A DNA stretch of 64,000 nucleotides, from assembly GCA_018814305.1 (NCBI GenBank), contig JAHJAA010000006.1:1-64000 (forward strand). Reading direction: 5' to 3'. This DNA comes from Pseudomonadota bacterium (lineage in GTDB: Bacteria; Desulfobacterota; Desulfobulbia; Desulfobulbales; JAGXFP01). The notes beneath the pieces were generated by a model that saw only the letters and a program-made list of their open reading frames with translations, ran no database searches and had not been told where the DNA came from. A program made the translations under genes and the position numbers. Of the stretch, positions 26,909-34,411 are shown piece after piece. Each line of letters starts with the position of its first letter. Position 1 is the stretch's first letter.

Positions 26909-27970
26909 ATGGATTTCAAGCTGAAGCCGATCATTATCCCTTTTTTTATCAGCCATGAAGGCTGCCCCCATCGTTGCGTCTTCTGTAATCAGCAGGTCAT
27001 CACCGGCGTGTCCGGGACGGGTGGGTTGTCGGGGGTAACGGTGGTTGATCAGGTTAGGAGTCGGCTGGCGGAGCTTAACGAGGTTTCTCCTGCGAGGATT
27101 CAGGTGGCCTTCTACGGGGGGAGTTTTACCTGTCTTTCCTTTGAGCGTCAGCGCGAACTCCTGGGGGCGGTCCGTCCGTTTATGGATTCGGGCCAAGTTG
27201 CATCGATTCGAATATCAACCCGGCCTGATGCCATTGATCAGGCGCGGATGGATCTGCTCGCCAAGTCAGGGGTCACCACGGTTGAGCTTGGGATCCAGTC
27301 CCTTGACGATCAGGTTCTTGCTGAAAGCGGCCGAGGGCATACGACGGCTGATTCGATCAAGGCGGTGAGGACCTTGAAGGATGCCGGCTTTCAGGTGGGG
27401 GGGCAACTTATGATCGGACTCCCTGGGGAGGGTTTTGCCCGGTTATATCGGGGGGCGCGGCAACTGGCCGATCTAAGACCCGATTTTGTTCGACTCTATC
27501 CCGTGTTGGTTCTGGGTGGGAGTCGTTTGGCCGTTTTGTATCGGGAACAACGCTATCGACCCTGGTCGTTGGTCCGGGCGGTGATCGGATGCGGATGGCT
27601 CAAGCAACTCTTTGATGCGCAAGGCATCCGGGTTATTCGTATGGGCCTCCAGGCCGCTTCCGGTTTGGAAGATGAGTTGGTCGCCGGTCCCTACCATCCA
27701 GCTTTTGGTGAACTGGTCCTTTCGCGAAATCTCTTAAAACGGGTCCGGATTGCTCTGAGACGTTATCGGAATTCCGGGGCAAAAACCCTCGCTATAGCCG
27801 CTTGTGATGAATCGGTCTTCCGGGGGGCAGATAATATAAATTTACTCAGGTTGCGGAGGCTGGGACTGCTTGAAGGGGTTGAGGTGGTTTTTAGGCAGGA
27901 TCTGACCCGGAATCAATTCATGATCTCTCCGGTTGACGAAAGAGGGTATCCTATCTCTTCACCGCCTTGA
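26909..27970 (+). CDS. Elp3-like radical SAM protein
   Basis: 353 residues. The radical SAM cluster motif is CPHRCVFC (about residues 19-26), followed by the GGSFT segment, VELGIQSLDDQVL and a GLPGE loop, the pattern of the Elp3/HemN-related group. In some bacteria a gene of this type lies beside rnc, as here. The substrate is unknown, and the C-terminal acetyltransferase domain of true Elp3 is absent. Its last 20 bases overlap the convergent cmoB gene. Confidence 0.82.
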   Translation: MDFKLKPIIIPFFISHEGCPHRCVFCNQQVITGVSGTGGLSGVTVVDQVRSRLAELNEVSPARIQVAFYGGSFTCLSFERQRELLGAVRPFMDSGQVASIRISTRPDAIDQARMDLLAKSGVTTVELGIQSLDDQVLAESGRGHTTADSIKAVRTLKDAGFQVGGQLMIGLPGEGFARLYRGARQLADLRPDFVRLYPVLVLGGSRLAVLYREQRYRPWSLVRAVIGCGWLKQLFDAQGIRVIRMGLQAASGLEDELVAGPYHPAFGELVLSRNLLKRVRIALRRYRNSGAKTLAIAACDESVFRGADNINLLRLRRLGLLEGVEVVFRQDLTRNQFMISPVDERGYPISSPP

Positions 27971-28910
27971 GAAAAACCCGCCAGGGTGCGGGATATCCCT
28001 CAATGGTTTGGTCCGGGTTGTTGGGGGCCATAAAGTCATCATATGATTCAAAGCTCATCCAATCGGTTTGGCGTTGTTCCTGGTTGCTCATGGGGTGGCT
28101 GCAGAAGATACTGACATCATCAAAACCGCTGCGGATTAGCCAGTTGGCCAGGCAGGTCCCGGTGGGGACGAAATAGGTTCCAGGGACCTTGCCGTAGGTT
28201 TCGGTCGGAAAAAGCGCCACCGGGTCGTCTCCTGGGATGGCTTGGGACTCGACAATCAGGCTGCCCCCTGGGCGAAGCGCCTTCCAGGTCTCCTTGAGGA
28301 CCTCAATTGGCGAGATCCGATGATAGAGAACCCCCATCAGAAAGATTACATCGAAGTACCCCTCGAATAAGCCCAGATTTTCCACACCCAGCAGTTCCGT
28401 CTCCAGATTTGATAGCCCGGCAAGACTGTTTAAGGTCTGAAAGGTGTAATGGTAGAGCAGATGGGGTTCAAAACCTAAGATCAGTTCCGGTTTTTGAGCG
28501 GCCATGCGGAACATGTAGTATCCGTTGTTACAACCTACATCGGCGATTTTTTTGCCGGTCAACTCTGGCAGAACCGGGAGCAGGCGGTTCCATTTCCGTT
28601 CACTCCGCCATTCAGCATCAATTTCGATTCCAAAAACATTAAAGGGCCCTTTCCGCCAGGGCATATACGCCCTGAGGGTTTCGAGCAGAAGAGCTTTCTG
28701 ATCCGGAGTTATCTCGTCGTCCCGACCGATGGTTACCACGTCGTTGGTCAAGTCCAGAGAATTTGCCTGGATGGAGCGGCTCTTCTCAAAGGGCTCCCGG
28801 TAGCGGAGCACTCCTTTCTTTGCGGAGGAGAGTAAGTCGTCATGGTCTTGAAGCAGTTGCTTGAGTCTACTTCGGTCAGCTGTGGGGAGTTCGGTAAGAT
28901 AGCGTCGCAT
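27951..28910 (-). CDS. cmoB: tRNA U34 carboxymethyltransferase
   Basis: 319 residues, the normal length for CmoB. After an N-terminal helical part, MPWRKGPFNVFGIEIDAEWRSERKWNRL and the SAM site IADVGCNNGYYMFRM are near-diagnostic; VLYHRISPIEVL and the C-terminal end also fit. It uses carboxy-SAM made by CmoA to form 5-carboxymethoxyuridine (cmo5U) at tRNA position 34. It follows cmoA after 66 bases on the same strand. Confidence 0.94.
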   Translation of the reverse strand: MRRYLTELPTADRSRLKQLLQDHDDLLSSAKKGVLRYREPFEKSRSIQANSLDLTNDVVTIGRDDEITPDQKALLLETLRAYMPWRKGPFNVFGIEIDAEWRSERKWNRLLPVLPELTGKKIADVGCNNGYYMFRMAAQKPELILGFEPHLLYHYTFQTLNSLAGLSNLETELLGVENLGLFEGYFDVIFLMGVLYHRISPIEVLKETWKALRPGGSLIVESQAIPGDDPVALFPTETYGKVPGTYFVPTGTCLANWLIRSGFDDVSIFCSHPMSNQEQRQTDWMSFESYDDFMAPNNPDQTIEGYPAPWRVFLKAVKR

Positions 28911-28976
28911 TGGTTAAAATTCAGTAGATGTGTCTAGGGTTCTGTTTGGTGAACCTGGGATGGGGCATTATGAGGT

Positions 28977-29702
28977 TTATCCCTTGATGGCCATTATTGA
29001 AGCAAAATTAAACCATTGGAAAAAGGTATCGACATCGGTTAAACCCGCCTGGGCCATCATCTGATGGTTTTCCTGGATGGAGAAAGGAATTAGAACATTT
29101 TCCAGGGACTCCCTCTTGCGGGAGATTTCGGTTTCGGAATAGCCGTTTTTCCGTTTGAAATCAAGATGAGCATCGATGAACAAGGGGTTCAGGCGGGGCG
29201 AGTGACTGATTACCTTTTCACTAACGATCAAAACTCCTCCGGGGCGGAGGGAACGGGCGATCCTGTTCATAAAATCCTGTCGCCGGGGAGGACGGATAAA
29301 TTGCAAGGTGTAGTTCAAGAGAATGACTCCGGCCTCGGTAAAATCGGCCTTGGTGATGTCCTGCTCGATAAATTGAATCCGGTTGCCCTGGGAGTACATC
29401 TCCGCTTTATGGGTTGCCCGGTTGAGCATGGCCGCCGAGGTATCGATGCCGATAAAGGTCACCTCAGGTTCGCTGAGCCGTCGGGAAAGCTCCAGCAGGG
29501 TGGTGCCGGTGGAACAACCCAGGTCATAGATTGTATCGCCTGGCCGGACCAGCTTTGAAATGATTTTGGAGGTTATATCGATGACTTGAGCGTAGCACGG
29601 GACGGACCGGGTGAGCATGTCGTCAAAGACGTCCGCTACCTGGTCGTTGAACAGAAAGTCCTGTTTGTCTGAGTTTTCCCGAAAGAGGGTGTCTTTCTTC
29701 AT
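28977..29702 (-). CDS. cmoA: Carboxy-SAM synthase
   Basis: 241 residues. FNDQVADVFDDMLTRSVPCYAQ and the SAM-binding motif IYDLGCSTGTTLL, with LNYTLQFIRPP later, are typical of CmoA. It converts SAM and prephenate to carboxy-S-adenosylmethionine for CmoB, encoded just downstream. Five bases separate it from the stop of yhbY upstream, so yhbY-cmoA-cmoB is probably one transcript. Confidence 0.94.
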   Translation of the reverse strand: MKKDTLFRENSDKQDFLFNDQVADVFDDMLTRSVPCYAQVIDITSKIISKLVRPGDTIYDLGCSTGTTLLELSRRLSEPEVTFIGIDTSAAMLNRATHKAEMYSQGNRIQFIEQDITKADFTEAGVILLNYTLQFIRPPRRQDFMNRIARSLRPGGVLIVSEKVISHSPRLNPLFIDAHLDFKRKNGYSETEISRKRESLENVLIPFSIQENHQMMAQAGLTDVDTFFQWFNFASIMAIKG

Positions 29703-29707
29703 TGGGT

Positions 29708-30031
29708 TCAGTTTAGTTTGATTCGCTCATCATCCTGAAGGTCCGTGTTCGGACGGTAGAGAAGGGCGATCCTCCCGATAACCTGAACCAGGTTTGAACC
29801 GGTACTGTCCGCAATCTGGGTGGCAGCATCGTGACGCTCCAGCGGGCAGTTCTCCTGGATTTTTACCTTGATCAGTTCATGGGCGATGAGGACATCCATA
29901 ACCGATTTTATTACCGGTTTAGTGATCCCTTCACGGCCCAGCATGGCGGAGGGCTGAAGGTGGTGGCCAAGGCCGCGGAGAAATTTTTGTTGCTTCGAAG
30001 TCAGTTGGATGCGTTTCTTTTTGGCGCTCAT
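29708..30031 (-). CDS. yhbY: CRS1/YhbY-domain RNA-binding protein
   Basis: 107 residues. LTSKQQKFLRGLGHHLQP, the GREGIT loop (GxxG-type RNA contact) and the IGRIALLYRP end are the YhbY/CRM-domain pattern. YhbY binds pre-50S ribosomal particles and helps assembly. AAAGGA precedes the start. Lies between a TraB-like gene and cmoA on the same strand. Confidence 0.92.
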   Translation of the reverse strand: MSAKKKRIQLTSKQQKFLRGLGHHLQPSAMLGREGITKPVIKSVMDVLIAHELIKVKIQENCPLERHDAATQIADSTGSNLVQVIGRIALLYRPNTDLQDDERIKLN

Positions 30032-30089
30032 TGGTATCCTTTCATCGGGGATGAAGTTGAAACTGGTTGGTGGAATGAAGTTGTTTTCG

Positions 30090-31295
30090 TTAAAAAAGAT
30101 CGGTAAAAATCTTGTATCCTCCGACCCAGGTTCCGATCAGGCTCCCGAATCCAGGGAGGAAGAAAGCCAGAAAAACCTTAAGGAGGCGATTGCGCCACCA
30201 GCCGGTCAAATGGGTCATGTCTTCAGTGGCGGTTTCAAATTCTCCAACCAATGGTGGTTGGAGAATCACCTGGAGAAAGGCAGTGACATAACCGGCTCCA
30301 ATGACCGGGGTGAGGCTGGTGATGGGAGCGGCGATAAAGGCCCCGATGATGGTTAAAGGGTGGGCCAGGGCCAGGAGGGCCCCGATGCTGGCCGGGATGC
30401 CGTTGGCCAGGATCCAGAATATGATATTATCAGCCGCTACTCCGCTTCCCTTCCGGAAACCGATGACCACGATGGAGGCGATGATGGCCATGGGGATGGA
30501 CCAACCGACAAACTTCCAGACCGGTGAGGTTGGCGGGATGGTCGTTATCTCATCCAACTGCTCTGAGCGGTCTTCCGTTATGGCCTGGATGATTCCGGCC
30601 ACATGGCCAGCTCCCACCACGGCCACGATTTTTTGGCCTGGAGCGGACTTGATTTTTTCCGAGAGAAAGGTATCCCGTTCGTCGATCAGGACCCGTTTCA
30701 ATTCCGGCAGGGCCTCACCAAGTTCTCCCATCAGCTCGGTCAGGACATCCGACCTGCGGAGTTCCGTAAGTTTTTCTTCTGATATCGAGGTGTCGTCAAA
30801 CATACTGGCCAGGAGGCTGGCCAGGAGATAGCCCTTCTTCAGCCAAGAGGTGGCATGCCAGGCCCGGCGCATGGTTATCCTGACATCACGGTCAGAGAGC
30901 TCAACGGGAATGCCATGTTCCTCAGCAGCTTTGGCTGCCTCAAGCAGTTCGGTCCCCGGCGGCACTCCCAGCTGGCTCCCCAGTTTTTTCTGATACGAAG
31001 CCAGAATCAGGTTGACCATCAGGGTGCTGAGCTGCTTCTTATAGATGATCTGTTTGAGGTCAAGGGAGACCCATTGTCGCCGTTTGGCAAGGGAGTCATA
31101 CCGTTTTGCGTCAAGTTCGATGCATACCCGATCCGGGCGTTCTTCTTCGATGACCTGCCGGACCAGGCGGGAAGACTCCATGGAAATATGGGCGGTACCG
31201 ATGAGGATAATCTCGCGGCCGCGGTCATTGATCCGATGAACATCCCCGGGGGATTCGATTGGATCTGCTGTCTGATCTGTCTGTTCGAGGTTCAT
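30090..31295 (-). CDS. TraB/PrgY-like membrane protein
   Basis: 401 residues from the ATG at 31295, chosen for its AAGGAA site; the track start is 30 bases earlier. The TraB domain has GTAHIS near the N-terminus, RPDRVCIELDAKR and a late GAGHVAGI. The C-terminal third (about 265-400) has several hydrophobic helices, so the protein sits in the inner membrane. The family is related to pheromone-shutdown protein PrgY and may be a metal-dependent protease-like enzyme, but a bacterial housekeeping function is not established. Confidence 0.85.
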   Translation of the reverse strand: MNLEQTDQTADPIESPGDVHRINDRGREIILIGTAHISMESSRLVRQVIEEERPDRVCIELDAKRYDSLAKRRQWVSLDLKQIIYKKQLSTLMVNLILASYQKKLGSQLGVPPGTELLEAAKAAEEHGIPVELSDRDVRITMRRAWHATSWLKKGYLLASLLASMFDDTSISEEKLTELRRSDVLTELMGELGEALPELKRVLIDERDTFLSEKIKSAPGQKIVAVVGAGHVAGIIQAITEDRSEQLDEITTIPPTSPVWKFVGWSIPMAIIASIVVIGFRKGSGVAADNIIFWILANGIPASIGALLALAHPLTIIGAFIAAPITSLTPVIGAGYVTAFLQVILQPPLVGEFETATEDMTHLTGWWRNRLLKVFLAFFLPGFGSLIGTWVGGYKIFTDLF

Positions 31296-31431
31296 AATTT
31301 CCTTCTTTTTTATACGAAGGGTCATTTATAAATGGTTCGATCCGATTGGTAAATAGAAATATTCCGTTATTTCTCCGTCTCTTTTTAGAGGCTTTGGTTG
31401 ATCCAATTCAGAACTATTCCCTTGTATCACA

Positions 31432-31460
31432 TTGTGTTATAAGTTCGGAACGCTTATAAT
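31432..31460 (+). promoter_or_regulatory. Possible promoter of the monoheme cytochrome
   Basis: TTGTGT (31432-31437) and a perfect TATAAT (31455-31460) are exactly 17 bases apart. It would start a transcript near 31467, reading the 53-codon frame and then the cytochrome. Confidence 0.42.
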
Positions 31461-31469
31461 TAAAGAGTA

Positions 31470-31631
31470 ATGATTCCTGGAGATGCGGTTTTTGGCGGTC
31501 TTCCTGAGGAATATCAGCGGGATCCTCTCAAAGATTTCTTCCGTCATAATTATTCTTTCCCGTTTATCTGCTCCTTGATCGTCTTGGGTTTGGCGCGCGA
31601 GGGGGGTTCCAAGCAAGGAGAAAAGTTATGA
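31470..31631 (+). CDS. Small ORF (53 residues) overlapping the cytochrome start
   Basis: Too short for the ORF track. It starts with ATG after a weak AAAGAG and ends with a TGA that overlaps the cytochrome ATG (TTATGA), the arrangement of coupled genes. The sequence has a hydrophobic stretch in its second half (FPFICSLIVLGLA). I do not recognise it. Against it: the start lies only a few bases after the predicted transcription start, and the cytochrome has its own good ribosome binding site. Confidence 0.28.
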   Translation: MIPGDAVFGGLPEEYQRDPLKDFFRHNYSFPFICSLIVLGLAREGGSKQGEKL

Positions 31632-32029
31632 AAAAAACAGCACGATGGTTTGCGGTAATCCTTCTTGCGGGGGTTCTTCTTCCGGCACTGGCTCAGGCGA
31701 GTCCCAAGAAGAGACTTGATCCGGTAACCAAGACCTGTCGTATCCTGACATTTTATAATAGTGGCTGGGTCAGCGAGGGAAATAAAATTTTCTCAAATTC
31801 ATGCAAGAATTGCCATGCCAGGGAAAACGACCAAGGAGCCCCCTTCCTCCATTCGGAGTCCAAGACCATGAGTGGTTGGAACCGGGTTTTTGCCGAGCGC
31901 TATCCCAAATGCGCCGAACAGGGTTTCTGGAAAGGATTATCACCGGACGAACTCATGAAGCTCAATGATTTTCTTTACCGGAATGCGGCCAATACCTATG
32001 ACGCCAATGATGGCGATGACTGCGGCTGA
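31628..32029 (+). CDS. Periplasmic monoheme cytochrome c
   Basis: 133 residues. A signal peptide (about 1-24, ending ALAQAS) is followed by one heme site, CKNCH (about residues 59-63). Methionines later in the chain (KTMSGW, DELMKL) could be the distal heme ligand. It is probably a small soluble electron carrier in the periplasm. CAAGGAG precedes the ATG. No oxidoreductase lies beside it, so its partners are unknown. Confidence 0.85.
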   Translation: MKKTARWFAVILLAGVLLPALAQASPKKRLDPVTKTCRILTFYNSGWVSEGNKIFSNSCKNCHARENDQGAPFLHSESKTMSGWNRVFAERYPKCAEQGFWKGLSPDELMKLNDFLYRNAANTYDANDGDDCG

Positions 32030-32040
32030 TAATCCGGAAA

Positions 32041-32059
32041 TTCTCCCGGTTCGGGAGAA
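32041..32059 (-). terminator. Possible terminator of the Nudix gene
   Basis: TTCTCCCG-GTT-CGGGAGAA forms an eight-base stem with a three-base loop between the convergent cytochrome and Nudix genes. On the minus strand it is followed by only a short ATTTCC, so it is a weak intrinsic terminator. Confidence 0.42.
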
Positions 32060-32077
32060 AAGAAGTTGAGAGTAAGT

Positions 32078-32566
32078 TCAAATTCTGATGTAATGCCAGT
32101 CAACCGGATGGTGATCTTGGTAGGGCATATATCCGTGGAAGGCGCGGGGGTCGTCGTCAAATACCATCGGCAGGAAATGGCGGTCACCCTCCCACATCGG
32201 GAGTTCATTGAGGCGGTCAATGGAATGCCAGGAGAGTGAGCCTTCCTGGTTGTGTAGAAAGGGAGTCCCTTTGAAACGGTTGATCCTGAAGATAAAACCC
32301 AGCCAGTCCTCGCCTTTGGGGCCAAAGCCGGTCCAGTTGATGGTCCCCCGCAGAACGGTTTCAAGGCATTCTATTCCCGCTTCCTCCATAATTTCCCGTT
32401 GGATGCAGCGGACCACATCCTCTCCGGGTTTCATTTTACCGCCGAGGCCGTTGTATTTTTCAAAATGTTCGTCGTTGGGTCGGGCGTTCCGGTGGACCAG
32501 AAGGGTTGATTTTCCGTCCTTCGAAAGAATGAATCCTAATGTGCCGATTATGGGGCGATAAAACAT
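32078..32566 (-). CDS. Nudix hydrolase, MutT/MTH1-like
   Basis: 162 residues. The Nudix box GGKMKPGEDVVRCIQREIMEEAGIE fits GX5EX7REUXEEXGU. The N-terminal GFILSKDGKSTLLVHRN and GPKGEDWLGFIF resemble the MTH1/8-oxo-dGTPase group, which cleanses oxidised nucleotides; the substrate is inferred, not shown. It is a stand-alone gene converging with the cytochrome. Confidence 0.87.
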   Translation of the reverse strand: MFYRPIIGTLGFILSKDGKSTLLVHRNARPNDEHFEKYNGLGGKMKPGEDVVRCIQREIMEEAGIECLETVLRGTINWTGFGPKGEDWLGFIFRINRFKGTPFLHNQEGSLSWHSIDRLNELPMWEGDRHFLPMVFDDDPRAFHGYMPYQDHHPVDWHYIRI

Positions 32567-32668
32567 CTTGTTGGCCTTGGGGTTAAGGGTTAGTATCTAT
32601 TTAAAGAGGCTTGATTTAGTCGTTATTTATGGTCAAATCCGATCCATTTTCTGGATGGAGTTAGAGTG

Positions 32669-33679
32669 ATGCCGATAAAAGCAAAGAGCATTCTGTTGGT
32701 CGATGATTCTCCGGAAATTCTTGAGTCCCTTGGAGCCTTTTTTGAGGGAGAGGGGTTTGAAAATATTCATTATGCTACTTCCGCCGAGCAGGCCATAAAG
32801 TTACTGGGTTTAAATTCCCCCGACAATGATTTTCTCGACGTGGATCTGATCCTGCTTGATGTCGTCATGCCGGGTATGGATGGCATCGAAGCCCTGCGTT
32901 GCATCAAGAAGCACGAGCATTTCAAAGATGTCCCAGTGGTCATGGTAACCAAGCGTTCGGAGATCGAAGTGCTTCAGAAGGCCTTTGCCGCCGGAGCTAT
33001 TGATTATATCGTCAAGCCGGCCAAGGAGGCCGAACTTCTCGCCAGAGTACGTTCTTTTATGAGGTTGAAGGAAGAAATTGATCAACGGAAGGCCCGCGAG
33101 ACAGAGCTCATCGCCGTTACCAACAAACTGACCAGGGCCAACGCCATTCTTCAACGTTTGTCCTATATCGACAGCTTGACCGGGATCGGCAATCGTCGTT
33201 ATTTTGATGAACTTTTTCGGAAGGAATGGGGGCGGGCTCGTCGTGAGGTCAGGGATCTGGCCTTGGTTATTGTTGATATCGATTTTTTTAAAGCCTATAA
33301 CGACCTTTACGGACACCTGGCCGGAGATGAATGTTTACGCCAAGTTGCCCAGGCAATGGCTGACGCGCTCAAGCGCCCGGTGGATTTTATTGCCCGCTTT
33401 GGTGGAGAGGAATTTGCCGTGGTTCTGCCCCAGACCGATCAGTCCGGGATGATCCATATTGCTGAGGAGTTGATGGCCGCAGTGGCCGCGCTCGCTATTC
33501 CCCATAAAGGTTCTCCGGTGAGTGACATCCTGACGATCAGCCTGGGACTTGCCTCGATGGTGCCTGCCCTTGACGACCAGGTTGATGATCTGCTGGCCGC
33601 AGCGGATACCGCTCTTTATATGGCCAAGAATAATGGTCGTAACCGGATGGAATATCCAACCGTTCCTCTGCCTTCTTGA
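32669..33679 (+). CDS. Receiver-GGDEF diguanylate cyclase
   Basis: 336 residues from the ATG at 32669 (GGAG eight bases before). The receiver (about 6-130) has DDS, the phospho-acceptor in LILLDVVMPGMDG and the Lys in VKPAKE. The GGDEF domain (about 165-330) carries an active FGGEEF site and, five residues before it, the inhibitory I-site RxxD (RPVD). It makes cyclic di-GMP under control of phosphorylation and product inhibition. No dedicated kinase is adjacent; the next gene is CheW. Confidence 0.93.
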   Translation: MPIKAKSILLVDDSPEILESLGAFFEGEGFENIHYATSAEQAIKLLGLNSPDNDFLDVDLILLDVVMPGMDGIEALRCIKKHEHFKDVPVVMVTKRSEIEVLQKAFAAGAIDYIVKPAKEAELLARVRSFMRLKEEIDQRKARETELIAVTNKLTRANAILQRLSYIDSLTGIGNRRYFDELFRKEWGRARREVRDLALVIVDIDFFKAYNDLYGHLAGDECLRQVAQAMADALKRPVDFIARFGGEEFAVVLPQTDQSGMIHIAEELMAAVAALAIPHKGSPVSDILTISLGLASMVPALDDQVDDLLAAADTALYMAKNNGRNRMEYPTVPLPS

Positions 33680-33747
33680 CCCTTTTTCTTACCGGGGATC
33701 GATTTTCCTCCTTGACTGCTTTTTGTCCCCTTTGATACCCTGAAAAT

Positions 33748-33763
33748 AGGCAGGGCGTTTGCT
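33748..33763 (+). promoter_or_regulatory. Possible sigma-54 promoter of cheW
   Basis: AGGCAGGGCGTTTGCT has GG and GC ten bases apart and a TTGCT -12 box, about 53 bases before the cheW start. The -24 box differs from consensus at the first and sixth positions, so this is tentative. Confidence 0.35.
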
Positions 33764-33815
33764 GCTATCCGGGTTTCACATTGAGTCCCATTATTCCCGC
33801 TCAGGAGGAAATATT

Positions 33816-34325
33816 ATGGCTGAAGGTCTCGTTGTTGAAAATACGACCGTGGTGACCCACGAGGGGAAATACCTCACGTTTCTGCTTGGTAAAGAAGTTT
33901 ACGGAATTTCCATCATGAAGGTCCGTGAAATTGTCGGGATCGCCGGGATGGAAATCCATCATGTCCCCAATACCCCTTCCTATGCCAAGGGGGTTATGAA
34001 GTTGCGTGATAAAGTGATTCCGGTCGTCTCAATGAGGCGGCGTTTCATTATGGAAGAGATTGAGTATTCGGAACGGACCTGTATCGTTGTTGTTGATATT
34101 TCATTGGATCAGGGTAATCTATTGATCGGGGTTGTGGTGGACTCTGTTTCTGAGGTTATGAGTGTTACTCGGCAGGATATTGAACCTCCTCCCCGGTTTG
34201 GCACCAAACTGGATACGGATTATATTCTTGGCATGGCTAAGGTGAAAGGCGAGGTCATTATCCTGCTTGATATCGATAAGGTTATTTCGGCCGAAGAGCT
34301 TAAGGTTCTCGAAACCGTCTCTTAA
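33816..34325 (+). CDS. cheW: CheW-type chemotaxis coupling protein
   Basis: 169 residues from the ATG at 33816, which has AGGAGG; the track start 57 bases earlier lacks one. The CheW fold is plain: YLTFLLGKEVYGISIMKVREIVG, VMKLRDKVIPVVSMRRRF, VVDSVSEVMSV and the end ILGMAKVKGEVIILLDIDKV. It links chemoreceptors to CheA. No cheA, receptor or cheY lies next to it, so it serves a system encoded elsewhere. It is slightly longer than minimal CheW at both ends. Confidence 0.93.
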   Translation: MAEGLVVENTTVVTHEGKYLTFLLGKEVYGISIMKVREIVGIAGMEIHHVPNTPSYAKGVMKLRDKVIPVVSMRRRFIMEEIEYSERTCIVVVDISLDQGNLLIGVVVDSVSEVMSVTRQDIEPPPRFGTKLDTDYILGMAKVKGEVIILLDIDKVISAEELKVLETVS

Positions 34326-34411
34326 ACAACAGGGATGACTGGGGACTTGCTCCGGGGTCTTGTTTAAGCTGGCTCAATGCGCGGCGTTATCACGGAGTTA
34401 GCAAGTCATCT

